Assembly (NCBI GenBank): GCA_023389275.1
Contig: JAEWEN010000061.1
Coordinates: 1 to 28,190, forward strand
Length of the DNA stretch: 28,190 bases
Direction: 5' to 3'
DNA from: Bacillota bacterium
GTDB taxonomy: Bacteria > Bacillota > Clostridia > Clostridiales > Caloramatoraceae
Within the stretch, counting starts at the first letter, position 1. Each line of letters starts with the position of its first letter. A program made the position numbers and the translations under genes. Under the pieces are notes generated by a model that saw nothing but the letters and a program-made list of their open reading frames with translations, was not told where the DNA came from and searched no databases. This document shows, piece after piece, positions 1 through 7,372 of this stretch.

Positions 1-196
1 ATGTATTGATTGTGATTCCTCTTTCTCTTTCTTCTGGTGCTTTATCGATTGCGCCGTAATCTTGAGCTTGAGCTCCACCTGTTAATGCTAAAACTGTTGT
101 TATAGCTGCTGTTAATGTTGTTTTACCATGGTCAACGTGTCCTATTGTTCCAATGTTAACGTGTGGTTTGTTTCTTTCAAATGTACCTTTTGCCAT
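1..196 (-). CDS. tuf: Elongation factor Tu, N-terminal part (cut by window edge)
   Basis: EF-Tu is the GTPase that delivers aminoacyl-tRNA to the ribosome. The reverse complement from 196 reads MAKGTFERNKPHVNIGTIGH followed by VDHGKTT, the G1/P-loop of translational GTPases, and then the switch I region with the RGITINT motif. About 65 codons are present before the window ends, so the gene is partial here only because of the edge. The ATG at 194-196 has a strong Shine-Dalgarno AGAGGAGG (reverse complement of 206-213). It lies about 70 bases downstream of tRNA-Thr and may share its transcript, since I see no clear promoter between them. The identity is certain from the N-terminal sequence. Confidence 0.97.
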   Translation of the reverse strand, partial: MAKGTFERNKPHVNIGTIGHVDHGKTTLTAAITTVLALTGGAQAQDYGAIDKAPEERERGITINT

Positions 197-265
197 TTTA
201 TTCATCCTCCTCTAATTTTAAAATAAGAAGTAATTTTTAATATAACATTCTGAATTATGTATATT

Positions 266-341
266 TGGAGCCCATGACCGGGATTGAACCGGTGACCTCC
301 ACCTTACCAAGGTGACGCTCTGCCAACTGAGCTACATGGGC
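266..341 (-). tRNA. tRNA-Thr (anticodon GGU)
   Basis: The reverse complement folds into a full cloverleaf: acceptor GCCCATG pairs with CATGGGC, D-arm GCTC/GAGC, anticodon stem TCACC/GGTGG with loop TTGGTAA (anticodon GGT), a five-base variable region, and T-arm ACCGG/CCGGT with loop TTCAATC. Discriminator T73 and an encoded CCA end the gene (CCA at 268-266). It reads ACU and ACC threonine codons. It sits between sigH and tuf, and a near-consensus promoter at 389-417 points at it. Confidence 0.98.
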
Positions 342-345
342 AAAT

Positions 346-360
346 GGGGTAAAACACCCC
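346..360 (-). other. Short hairpin in the leader of the tRNA-Thr transcript
   Basis: GGGGT and ACCCC arms of five base pairs surround a five-base loop, just 5' of the tRNA. No U-run follows on the minus strand. It lies between the promoter at 389-417 and the mature tRNA 5' end, so it would be part of the leader removed by RNase P. A weak terminator for sigH read-through is possible but poorly supported. Confidence 0.4.
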
Positions 361-388
361 TTAACATAATATTATTTATCGATTATTA

Positions 389-417
389 ATTTTACACTTT
401 TTAAAAATCTCTGTCAA
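389..417 (-). promoter_or_regulatory. Sigma-A promoter for tRNA-Thr and probably tuf
   Basis: On the minus strand TTGACA (417-412) is followed after exactly 17 bases by TAAAAT (394-389). This is near consensus for the housekeeping sigma factor. It begins 16 bases beyond the sigH stop codon, and predicted initiation near 382 gives a leader of about 40 bases before the tRNA. Confidence 0.75.
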
Positions 418-432
418 TATGTAACTATCTAT

Positions 433-1071
433 TTAAACAAGTGGCGCTAGAAACTTTTCTAATTTTCTTTTTACTCTTTGCAGAGCATTGTCAATTGACT
501 TAGAATGTCTATTTAATTCCTTAGCTATTTCTTGATAACTTTTCCCATCTAAGTAAGATCTTATAACTTGAATTTCAAGAGGACTTAAAACCTCTACCAT
601 TTTTTCTTCTATTTTTTGCTTTTCTTCTTTACTAATAACAAGTTCTTCTGGATCTGAAATATGAATAGTAGATAGTACATCCATTAAAGTTCTATCTGAC
701 TCTTCATCATATATAGGCTTATTTAAAGATACATAACTATTTAATGGTATATGCTTTTGTCTAGTAGCAGTTTTTATAGCTGTAATTATTTGTCTAGTAA
801 TACACAGTTCTGCAAATGCTCTAAATGATGCTAGCTTGTCTACTTTAAAATCCCTAATCGCCTTATAAAGTCCAATCATTCCCTCTTGATATATGTCGTC
901 TTTATCTGCTCCTATTAAAAAATATGATTTTGTTTTAGCCTTAACCTGTGATTTATACTTATTGATTATGTATTCCTCAGCAGCTGCATCCCCATCTGCA
1001 GCTAAAGCTACTATTTCCTCATCTACCATATTTTCGTAATCATAAGCAACAACTTTTGCTGTCTGTTCCAA
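433..1071 (-). CDS. sigH: RNA polymerase sigma-H factor
   Basis: Sigma-H is the alternative sigma factor for the transition to stationary phase and for early sporulation genes in Firmicutes. The 212-residue protein has region 2 around residues 25-95, with the core-binding stretch DDIYQEGMIGLYKAIRDF, and a region 4 helix-turn-helix near 165-205 (LDGKSYQEIAKELNRHSKSI). The length is close to the usual 218. The start is TTG at 1071-1069, chosen because AGGGGGG lies about 8 bases upstream; the next in-frame ATG (codon 15) has no comparable site. The order rlmB-sigH-tuf is the conserved clostridial arrangement. A strong promoter is present at 1158-1187. The TTG start may lower translation. Confidence 0.95.
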   Translation of the reverse strand: MEQTAKVVAYDYENMVDEEIVALAADGDAAAEEYIINKYKSQVKAKTKSYFLIGADKDDIYQEGMIGLYKAIRDFKVDKLASFRAFAELCITRQIITAIKTATRQKHIPLNSYVSLNKPIYDEESDRTLMDVLSTIHISDPEELVISKEEKQKIEEKMVEVLSPLEIQVIRSYLDGKSYQEIAKELNRHSKSIDNALQRVKRKLEKFLAPLV

Positions 1072-1157
1072 TCTTATCCCCCCTAAAGTAACTGAAGTAA
1101 TCTTTTTTAAAAATAAAAATAAAATAAAAATTTTTTGTAACCTAAAACTTATTTGTA

Positions 1158-1187
1158 ATTATATAATCAAAAAACATTTAAAGTCAA
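1158..1187 (-). promoter_or_regulatory. Sigma-A promoter of sigH
   Basis: On the minus strand TTGACT (1187-1182), an 18-base spacer and a perfect TATAAT (1163-1158) precede sigH, giving a leader of roughly 80 bases. sigH is therefore probably transcribed independently of rlmB. Confidence 0.7.
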
Positions 1188-1193
1188 GCATTA

Positions 1194-1361
1194 TCAAAGG
1201 TTTCGACGTATCTTCTCAAGTTTTTCCAATATATCTTTATCTACGCAGTTTTCTAGCATATTCCTACCGTCTATATAGCTTAATTTTATTTTTTCGCCTA
1301 TTTTTGTATTTGTAATTTCAATTTACTTTAAAAATTCTATAGTAGTTATTCTTATTACACC
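1194..1361 (-). pseudogene. Probable remnant of yacP/rae1 (NYN-domain RNase), C-terminal tail only
   Basis: Between rlmB and sigH one minus-strand frame gives 42 residues after a TAA at 1325-1323, ending in DKDILEKLEKIRRNL and TGA at 1196-1194. The same frame stays open on the other side of that TAA back into the rlmB stop region. No start codon with a ribosome binding site precedes it. In Bacillus subtilis yacP (rae1, a ribosome-associated endonuclease) occupies exactly this place, and its protein ends in a similar basic EKWRRG-type tail. What is seen is a coding-like stretch with a stop codon and no start; its yacP origin is inferred from position and the tail. The NYN catalytic domain is absent. 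Confidence 0.4.
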
Positions 1362-2152
1362 TAACCTCTTTGTCTTAGGATTTCGTAGATTATAATTCCA
1401 CCTGCAACTGATGCATTTAAAGAGTTAATAGTGCCTTTCATAGGAATTTTAACAATAAGATCACAGTTTTGTTTAACTAATTTACTTATTCCCTTTCCTT
1501 CACTTCCAACAACTAACCCTACTGGACCTTTAAGATTTGCACTATAGCATGCTTCTCCATCCATATCAGTTCCAATAATCCAAAGACCATTATCCTTTAA
1601 CTCTTTAATAGTTTGGTTAAGATTTGTAACTTTTGCTATTTTTATTCCTTCAGCTGCTCCAGCTGAAACTTTAAGTACTGTTTGTGTTACAGATGCACTT
1701 CTTCTTTTTGGTATTATTATTCCATGTGCTCCACAAGCATTAGCTGTTCTTATAATAGAACCTAAATTATGTGGGTCTTCTATTTCATCAAGTATTATTA
1801 CAAAAGGATCCTCTTCTTTTTCTTTTGCAGTTTCTAATATATCTTCAATAGTTGAATACTCAAATGGAGATACTCTAGCTATAACTCCTTGATGATTTTT
1901 AGTTACAGACATATTATCAAGGCCTTTTTTGTCCATTTCTTGTATAACAATACCTTTTTCCTTAGCTTTCGATATTATTATTTTAATTGACCCTTCTATG
2001 TCACCTTTTGCTATAAAAAGTTTTTCTATTGTTCTATTTGACTTTAAAGCTTCAATTACAGGATTTCTTCCTTCTATAAACTCTTCGCTTTCATTAAATG
2101 ATTCTCTATTTGAAAAAGGTTTTTTATTTTTAAACTCTTTTTTTTCTCTCAT
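1361..2152 (-). CDS. rlmB: 23S rRNA (guanosine-2'-O-)-methyltransferase RlmB, SpoU/TrmH family
   Basis: RlmB-type enzymes use S-adenosylmethionine to 2'-O-methylate a guanosine in 23S rRNA. The 263-residue protein has a charged N-terminal tail (1-25), a substrate-binding domain from EGRNPVIEALKSN (about 28-105), and a C-terminal SPOUT knot. The three SpoU motifs are visible: DPHNLGSIIRTANACGAHG, GLVVGSEGKGIS, and IPMKGTINSLNASVAGGIII. ATG at 2152 has an AGGAGGA site about 6 bases upstream. It is the last gene of a likely mrnC-thyX-rlmB operon, 23 bases after thyX. Assignment to RlmB rather than another TrmH-family methylase rests on synteny and length. Confidence 0.92.
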   Translation of the reverse strand: MREKKEFKNKKPFSNRESFNESEEFIEGRNPVIEALKSNRTIEKLFIAKGDIEGSIKIIISKAKEKGIVIQEMDKKGLDNMSVTKNHQGVIARVSPFEYSTIEDILETAKEKEEDPFVIILDEIEDPHNLGSIIRTANACGAHGIIIPKRRSASVTQTVLKVSAGAAEGIKIAKVTNLNQTIKELKDNGLWIIGTDMDGEACYSANLKGPVGLVVGSEGKGISKLVKQNCDLIVKIPMKGTINSLNASVAGGIIIYEILRQRG

Positions 2153-2175
2153 TTTTTCCTCCTAAATTTAATTTA

Positions 2176-2943
2176 CTATAAACTTTTGTATTTTTCTCTA
2201 ACCTTTATTATTTCTCCACATGTCATTGTGCCTTCTGAACAGTTTCCTCTAACACATGCAGGACCACAGGACTTAAATAAAGTAGGAGCTACCTTTTTCA
2301 CCTGTTTTAACATTTCATCAGCAAGATTTCTTATTTCCCATTGAGCACGATTGCAACATCTATGATTAAAAAAGTTAAATAAGCTTCTTGCATTCATAGT
2401 TACTACTATTTTTGTTTCACAAGCATTTGGAAAAACATATCTTGCATCTTCTATAGCTTTCTTTTCTGATAATTTTCTTGCTTTTTTCTCTTCTATTCCT
2501 TTTTCAACAAGTTTTTCAAAATGCTTATCACAAAGAATATTAACTATTTTGTCATATGACTTTTGAGCCTCTTCCATAGACTTTATGTATATCTCTTTAG
2601 CTTCTATTATACCTTCTACTTCTGGAGGAATTATGTACTCAAATTGATTTAATTTAACATATCTTTGACTTTGTTGTGAATAACTTGCTATTCTATGTCT
2701 TACAAGCTGATGTGTTAAAGATCTTGACACTCCTTCAATAGCAAATGTAAAAGATACATGTTCAATTGGAGATTCATGTGAAAGAGACATTAACATATTT
2801 ATAAATTCTTGTGTTTTCTCCTCTGTTAAACCTTCAAGTATTGTATCTGCTGATGTACTGCTATAGCAAAGTTTTGCAGCAGCTGCAATTATTTTTTCTG
2901 GATTTTCAGTATGTGCTATTAGTTTTACATTTAGCTTTGTCAT
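2176..2943 (-). CDS. thyX: Flavin-dependent thymidylate synthase ThyX
   Basis: ThyX makes dTMP from dUMP with methylene-tetrahydrofolate, FAD and NADPH, replacing ThyA. The diagnostic RHRX7S signature is present as RHRIASYSQQSQRY around residues 83-96, and the ESPIEH motif precedes it at about 56-61. The length of 255 residues suits the family. The C-terminal part contains a cluster of cysteines (CGPACVRGNCSEGTMTCGE), an extension seen in some clostridial ThyX proteins as far as I recall; its role is unknown to me. The start has an AGAGGTG site. Only 15 bases separate it from mrnC and 23 from rlmB, consistent with one operon. Confidence 0.96.
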   Translation of the reverse strand: MTKLNVKLIAHTENPEKIIAAAAKLCYSSTSADTILEGLTEEKTQEFINMLMSLSHESPIEHVSFTFAIEGVSRSLTHQLVRHRIASYSQQSQRYVKLNQFEYIIPPEVEGIIEAKEIYIKSMEEAQKSYDKIVNILCDKHFEKLVEKGIEEKKARKLSEKKAIEDARYVFPNACETKIVVTMNARSLFNFFNHRCCNRAQWEIRNLADEMLKQVKKVAPTLFKSCGPACVRGNCSEGTMTCGEIIKVREKYKSL

Positions 2944-2958
2944 TTTAACACCTCTTTA

Positions 2959-3363
2959 TTATAATTCAGCTTTCTCTAGTATTTTATCCATTATTTCTTC
3001 TATTCTTTCGTTTCTACCTAAAAGATATAAATATCCAATAAGAGCCTCTAGTGCAGTTGCTCTTTTATAGTCTATAACACTTGCACTTTTAGGAACGTGA
3101 CCTGTTTTACAGTTACGTCCTCTTCTTACTATTTCAAGCTCCTCTTCAGTTAATATTTCTTTTATTTCCTCTAAAAATTGAGACTGAGATTTTGCATTAG
3201 CAAACTTAATAGATAGCTTGTGTAGGTTTTTCCCTCTTTTGTCCTTTGTATTAAAAACTATATACTTTCTTATATACATTTCATATATACAATCACCTAC
3301 ATAAGCAAGTGTTATTGGATTTAATAATCTTACTTCATTTTCTGAAAACTTTTCTTCTCTCAT
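2959..3363 (-). CDS. mrnC: Mini-ribonuclease III
   Basis: Mini-III is a dimeric double-strand-specific RNase made of an RNase III catalytic domain only; in Bacillus subtilis it matures 23S rRNA ends. The 134-residue protein shows the catalytic helix as YVGDCIYEMYIRKYI (around residues 21-35) and the second acidic motif near ALEALIGYLYLLGR (about 104-117), and has no double-stranded RNA-binding domain, as expected. ATG at 3363 follows TAAGGAG. It is the first gene of the mrnC-thyX-rlmB group and has a terminator and a candidate promoter just upstream, so it is probably not co-transcribed with cysS, unlike in some Bacilli. Confidence 0.93.
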   Translation of the reverse strand: MREEKFSENEVRLLNPITLAYVGDCIYEMYIRKYIVFNTKDKRGKNLHKLSIKFANAKSQSQFLEEIKEILTEEELEIVRRGRNCKTGHVPKSASVIDYKRATALEALIGYLYLLGRNERIEEIMDKILEKAEL

Positions 3364-3393
3364 TTTTTCTCCTTAAAGATTTTTATTAATTAC

Positions 3394-3423
3394 ATAATAC
3401 TATAAATCTATAAAATTCACCAA
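3394..3423 (-). promoter_or_regulatory. Candidate promoter of mrnC-thyX-rlmB
   Basis: On the minus strand TTGGTG (3423-3418), 18 bases, then TATTAT (3399-3394). Both hexamers deviate from consensus; position between the cysS terminator and mrnC is the main support. Confidence 0.4.
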
Positions 3424-3472
3424 CAAAACATATATTATCACATTTGTGGTTTAGAATTATTAAGTAAAAGTT

Positions 3473-3523
3473 AAAAGCTACCTAAGTAAAGTAATTACAT
3501 ACTTTATTTTAGGTAGCTTTTTT
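3473..3523 (-). terminator. Intrinsic terminator after cysS (possibly bidirectional)
   Basis: A long inverted repeat with 13-base arms (AAAAGCTACCTAA and its complement, 3473-3485 and 3509-3521) and further partial pairing inside, beginning directly after the cysS stop codon. On the minus strand the stem is followed by TTTT AAC TTTT; on the plus strand by six T. It separates cysS from mrnC. Confidence 0.75.
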
Positions 3524-3524
3524 G

Positions 3525-4928
3525 TTATATTCTAGATATTTTTACTCCTTGAGGAGTATCTTCAACTACTATTCCCATTTCTTTAAGTTTATCTCTTATT
3601 TCATCAGCAAGCTTAAAGTCCTTATTTTTTCTAGCCTGTTGTCTTTCTTCAACTAAAGATTTTATTTCATCTGAAAACTCTTCTTCACTTACCTTTTGAA
3701 GTATACCAAGTACACTTCCAAGCTCTCTTATAATCTCTAGTGCTAAAGTAGCCAGTTTTTTACTTGATGATTCATTAACTGATGTATTAATTTCTTTAAC
3801 CATTTCATATATATGGCCTATTGCATCAGCAGTATTAAAATCATCATCCATAGACTCTATATACTTCTCTTTATAAGATAGTATTTTTTCATATAACTGT
3901 TTTTCAGTATCTGAAAAATCACGGTCTTCTCCATGTATTTCTATATGTTCTAAGTTTCTTATAGAATTATATAATCTTTCAAGTCCTGATTTAGCTGATT
4001 CTAATAAATCTATACTAAAGTTTATAGGGTTTCTATAATGTCCTGATAACATAAATAGTCTTACAACTTCAGCATCATACTTTTCTAGAATTTCCCTAGC
4101 TGTGAAAAAGTTATTAAGTGATTTTGACATTTTTTGATTGTTAATATTAAGGTATGCTGAATGCATCCAGTATTTTGCAAAGTTTTTACCATGTCTTGAT
4201 TCACTTTGAGCTATTTCATTTTCATGATGTGGAAATGAAAGGTCTGCTCCACCACCATGAATATCTATTGTTTCTCCTAAAAGTTCACTTGCCATTACAG
4301 AACATTCTATATGCCAACCTGGTCTTCCACATCCCCATGGACTGTTCCATCCAGGTTCTCCCTCTTTTTGAGCCTTCCATAAAACAAAATCCATAGGATC
4401 TTCTTTTCTTGAATCTACTTCTATTCTAGACCCTGCTTCTAAATCTTCAATGCTTTGCTTTGAAAGTTTTCCATATCCATCGTATTTTTTTGTTCTAAAA
4501 AATACATCTCCTTCTTTTGAATATGCATATCCTTTACTTTCAAGGTCTTTTATAAACTTAATTATTTTTCCAACATATTCAGTTGCTTTAGGATTATGTG
4601 TTGCTCTTTTAATGCCTAGGTTATCTGCATCAGTATAATACTCTTCTATATATCTTTTAGCTACGTTTTCTACTGTAGTTCCTTCTTCATTTGCTTTTTT
4701 AATAAGTTTGTCATCTATATCTGTAAAGTTCTGAACAAACTTTACATTATATCCTTTATACTCAAAGTATTTTCTTATAGTATCAAAAACTATAAAAGTT
4801 CTACCATTTCCTATATGAAAGTAGTTATACACAGTAGGTCCACAAACATACATTTTAACTTCGCCTTCTGTTACTGGTACAAACTCCTCTTTTTGTCTTG
4901 TCATTGTATTGTAAAGCTTTATTCCCAT
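3525..4928 (-). CDS. cysS: Cysteinyl-tRNA synthetase
   Basis: CysRS attaches cysteine to tRNA-Cys in the cytoplasm. The 467-residue class I synthetase has the zinc-site cysteine and HIGN signature in CGPTVYNYFHIGNGRTF (about 29-45), further zinc ligands in the ECSVMASELLG and HHENEIAQSE regions (about 209-240), and KMSKS (about 266-270). The C-terminal tRNA-binding helices end with the usual GxxxEDTPQGxxI pattern. ATG at 4928 is preceded by AGGAGGAG. Length is standard. It stands between proS and mrnC; a hairpin terminator follows it. A promoter in the 83 bases upstream is not obvious, so read-through from proS is possible. Confidence 0.97.
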   Translation of the reverse strand: MGIKLYNTMTRQKEEFVPVTEGEVKMYVCGPTVYNYFHIGNGRTFIVFDTIRKYFEYKGYNVKFVQNFTDIDDKLIKKANEEGTTVENVAKRYIEEYYTDADNLGIKRATHNPKATEYVGKIIKFIKDLESKGYAYSKEGDVFFRTKKYDGYGKLSKQSIEDLEAGSRIEVDSRKEDPMDFVLWKAQKEGEPGWNSPWGCGRPGWHIECSVMASELLGETIDIHGGGADLSFPHHENEIAQSESRHGKNFAKYWMHSAYLNINNQKMSKSLNNFFTAREILEKYDAEVVRLFMLSGHYRNPINFSIDLLESAKSGLERLYNSIRNLEHIEIHGEDRDFSDTEKQLYEKILSYKEKYIESMDDDFNTADAIGHIYEMVKEINTSVNESSSKKLATLALEIIRELGSVLGILQKVSEEEFSDEIKSLVEERQQARKNKDFKLADEIRDKLKEMGIVVEDTPQGVKISRI

Positions 4929-5011
4929 TTAAACTCTCCTCCTAAGCATTACTAGAACGACCTTATATTATTATACTCATTATTTTTATAAGGGTTCTTT
5001 TTATACTTTAA

Positions 5012-6742
5012 CTATAATTCTGTTTTTGAGTAAAGCTTTTTACCTTTTTCCTTAAATGCTTTTATAACTTCTGTATAAATATCTTCTATTTTAACGTCTC
5101 TAGCTTCACTTTCTTCTCTTAGTTTAAATTCAACTATTCCTTCATTTGCTTTTTTACCTACTGTGATTCTAAAAGGAATTCCTATAAGATCTGCATCGTT
5201 AAACTTAACTCCAGCTCTTTCTTTTCTATCATCTATTAATGCATCTATACCAAGAGCTTTAAGTTTTTCATATATTTCCTCTGCAACTTTAACTTGAGTT
5301 TCATCTTTCATAACAACTGGTACAACAATTGCTTCAAAAGGTGCAATTTCAAGAGGCCATATAATTCCGTTTTCATCACTGTGTTGTTCAACTATAGCTG
5401 CCATAGTTCTATTTACACCTATACCATAGCATCCCATTATAATAGGCTCTTCTTTACCTTCTTCATTTATAAAGTTAGCATTTAAAGCTTCTGAGTATTT
5501 TGTTCCAAGCTTAAATATATGCCCAACTTCAATACCTCTTTTAATAGTAACAGGAGCTCCACAACAAGGACAAGCGTCTCCTTCAGCTATGTTTCTAAAG
5601 TCTCCAACTATTCCGTCAAAGTCTCTTTTATACATAGTGTTCATTATATGGTAGTCAGTTTCATTAGCTCCAATTGTGAAAACTTCACCATCTGCGATTT
5701 CATAATCAATTAAAAGCTCATCTACTTTAATTCCCATAGGTCCTGCAAATCCTGGCTCACATCCTGTTGCAAGTCTTACTCCTGCCTCATCTAGCATTGC
5801 TACCTCTGTTGCTTTAAAGTGGTTTGCTAGTTTAACTTCATTAAGTTCTCTATCTCCTCTTATAACAATAGCAACTACTTTATCATCTACTTTATAAAGT
5901 AGAGTTTTTGCAATCTCTGAAGGCTTTTTATATATATATTTTGCAAGGTCTTCTATAGTTTTAATTCCTGGAGTATATACTTTTTCAACTTCACGTACAC
6001 TTACATCAGCAATTTCTCCAGTTGGCTTAGTTTCTGCTTTTTCTATGTTTGCTCCATATGAGCATTTAGTACAAAATACTATTTCATCTTCTCCAACTTC
6101 TGATTTTACCATAAACTCTATAGAACCATTTCCTCCCATTGCTCCTGAATCTGCTTCAACAGGTGCATAGTCAAGGTTACATCTTTCAAAGATTTTACAA
6201 TAAGCTCTATGCATTTTATCAAATGACTTATCAAGTCCTTCTAATGATGAGTCAAAGCTATAAGCATCTTTCATAACAAATTCTCTTGATCTCATAACTC
6301 CAAATCTAGGTCTTCTTTCATCTCTATACTTAGTTTGAATTTGGTATAGGTTTAGAGGAAGATTTTTATATGATTTTACTGAACTTCTTACTATGTCAGT
6401 GAAAACCTCCTCATGTGTAGGTCCAAGACAAAACTCTCTTTCTTGTCTGTCATAAAGCTTAAACATTTCAGGACCAAATACACCCCATCTACCTGATTCT
6501 TTAAGTAGTTCTGAAGGAATTAAAGCTGAACAAATTATTTCTTGTGCTCCTTCGTTTGCCATTTCTTCTCTAATTACATTTTCTAATTTATTTAAGGCTT
6601 TAAGTCCTAGTGGTAAGTAATTATATACCCCTGACGCTTGTTTTCTCATAAGGCCAGCTCTTAACATTAGCTTGTGACTTAAAATTTCTGCTTCAGCTGG
6701 AACTTCTCTTAATGTTGGCATAAATAAATTTGATAATCTCAT
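5012..6742 (-). CDS. proS: Prolyl-tRNA synthetase, bacterial type with editing domain
   Basis: ProRS charges tRNA-Pro. At 576 residues it is the long bacterial form. Class II motif 2 is in TKYRDERRPRFGVMRSREFVMKDAYSF (about 137-163) and motif 3 in GCYGIGVNRTMAAIVEQH (near 437-454). Between them, roughly residues 220-400, lies the insertion domain that hydrolyses misacylated Ala-tRNA-Pro in this form. The C-terminal anticodon-binding domain follows. ATG at 6742 has AGAGGAG upstream. It has its own strong promoter (6852-6880) and, between promoter and gene, the 3' part of a T-box riboswitch, consistent with control by tRNA-Pro charging in an ancestor. Confidence 0.97.
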   Translation of the reverse strand: MRLSNLFMPTLREVPAEAEILSHKLMLRAGLMRKQASGVYNYLPLGLKALNKLENVIREEMANEGAQEIICSALIPSELLKESGRWGVFGPEMFKLYDRQEREFCLGPTHEEVFTDIVRSSVKSYKNLPLNLYQIQTKYRDERRPRFGVMRSREFVMKDAYSFDSSLEGLDKSFDKMHRAYCKIFERCNLDYAPVEADSGAMGGNGSIEFMVKSEVGEDEIVFCTKCSYGANIEKAETKPTGEIADVSVREVEKVYTPGIKTIEDLAKYIYKKPSEIAKTLLYKVDDKVVAIVIRGDRELNEVKLANHFKATEVAMLDEAGVRLATGCEPGFAGPMGIKVDELLIDYEIADGEVFTIGANETDYHIMNTMYKRDFDGIVGDFRNIAEGDACPCCGAPVTIKRGIEVGHIFKLGTKYSEALNANFINEEGKEEPIIMGCYGIGVNRTMAAIVEQHSDENGIIWPLEIAPFEAIVVPVVMKDETQVKVAEEIYEKLKALGIDALIDDRKERAGVKFNDADLIGIPFRITVGKKANEGIVEFKLREESEARDVKIEDIYTEVIKAFKEKGKKLYSKTEL

Positions 6743-6793
6743 ATTGAATCTCCTCTCGCAAAATCTATATATCTAAAAATAGCCTCTATATTT

Positions 6794-6845
6794 AAAAAGC
6801 CTTCACCCTAAAGCTTGGGCGAAGGCTGAATTATCGGTACCACCT
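6794..6845 (-). promoter_or_regulatory. T-box expression platform upstream of proS, lacking the specifier stem
   Basis: On the minus strand AGGTGGTACCG (6845-6835) matches the core of the T-box sequence, the bulge TGGT being suited to a tRNA ending ACCA. It is followed by an intrinsic terminator: arms AGCCTTCGCCC and GGGTGAAGGCT (6827-6817 and 6808-6798, 11 pairs with one G-U), an 8-base loop, and TTTTT. A complete T-box has about 150 further bases carrying stem I and the specifier codon, but only 53 bases separate this motif from the ispF stop codon, and a consensus promoter fills them. It therefore seems truncated. Whether it still responds to tRNA is unknown. Confidence 0.7.
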
Positions 6846-6851
6846 AAAAAT

Positions 6852-6880
6852 ATTATATATTCTTAAAAAATATATGTCAA
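6852..6880 (-). promoter_or_regulatory. Consensus sigma-A promoter of proS
   Basis: Perfect TTGACA (6880-6875), 17-base spacer, perfect TATAAT (6857-6852) on the minus strand. Initiation about 7 bases downstream would fall at or next to A6845, the first base of the T-box motif. Confidence 0.85.
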
Positions 6881-6898
6881 TAATAACACAATTGTATA

Positions 6899-7372
6899 CT
6901 ATTTTTTAAAGATTATACACACACTATGAGCTGATATTCCTTTTTCTTCCCCTGTAAATCCTAACTTTTCCTCAGTAGTTGCCTTTATATTTATATCTTC
7001 TATAGATATTTTAAGTACATTTGATATATTTTCCCTCATATTTTCTATATATGGAGATAATTTAGGTTTTTGAGCTATAATAGTTGAGTCTATATTTCCT
7101 ATTTTATATCCCTTATTATCAAGTAATTCTTTAACCTTTTCTAGCAATAAAAGACTATTTATATTTTTAAAAGAATCATCATTATCTGGAAAATGATATC
7201 CTATATCTCTTAAAGCTAGCGCTCCTAATATTGAATCCATTATTGCATGTGTTAAAACATCAGCATCTGAGTGACCTATAAGACCTAAGTTATGTGGCAC
7301 CTTAACTCCTCCTATAATAAGGTCTCTATTTTCACCTAGTTTATGTACATCATATCCATGTCCTATTCTCAT
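6899..7372 (-). CDS. ispF: 2-C-methyl-D-erythritol 2,4-cyclodiphosphate synthase
   Basis: IspF cyclises CDP-methylerythritol 2-phosphate to methylerythritol cyclodiphosphate with loss of CMP, step five of the MEP route to isoprenoid precursors. The 157-residue protein starts with the metal site GYDVH (Asp8 and His10) and has the family motif GHSDADVLTHAIMDSILGAL (about 34-53) and the TTEEKLGFTGEE region near the C-terminus, where substrate and trimer contacts lie. Its ATG overlaps the ispD stop as TAATG, so translation is probably coupled. Length is standard. ispD and ispF as neighbours confirm the assignment. Confidence 0.97.
   Translation of the reverse strand: MRIGHGYDVHKLGENRDLIIGGVKVPHNLGLIGHSDADVLTHAIMDSILGALALRDIGYHFPDNDDSFKNINSLLLLEKVKELLDNKGYKIGNIDSTIIAQKPKLSPYIENMRENISNVLKISIEDINIKATTEEKLGFTGEEKGISAHSVCIIFKK

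Noticed and set aside
346..360. Hairpin as the sigH terminator.
   Set aside because: No U-run follows on the minus strand and it lies downstream of the tRNA promoter, so it belongs to the tRNA leader.
4938..4993. Bulged inverted repeat between proS and cysS as a terminator or T-box for cysS.
   Set aside because: No U-run follows and no T-box motif is present.
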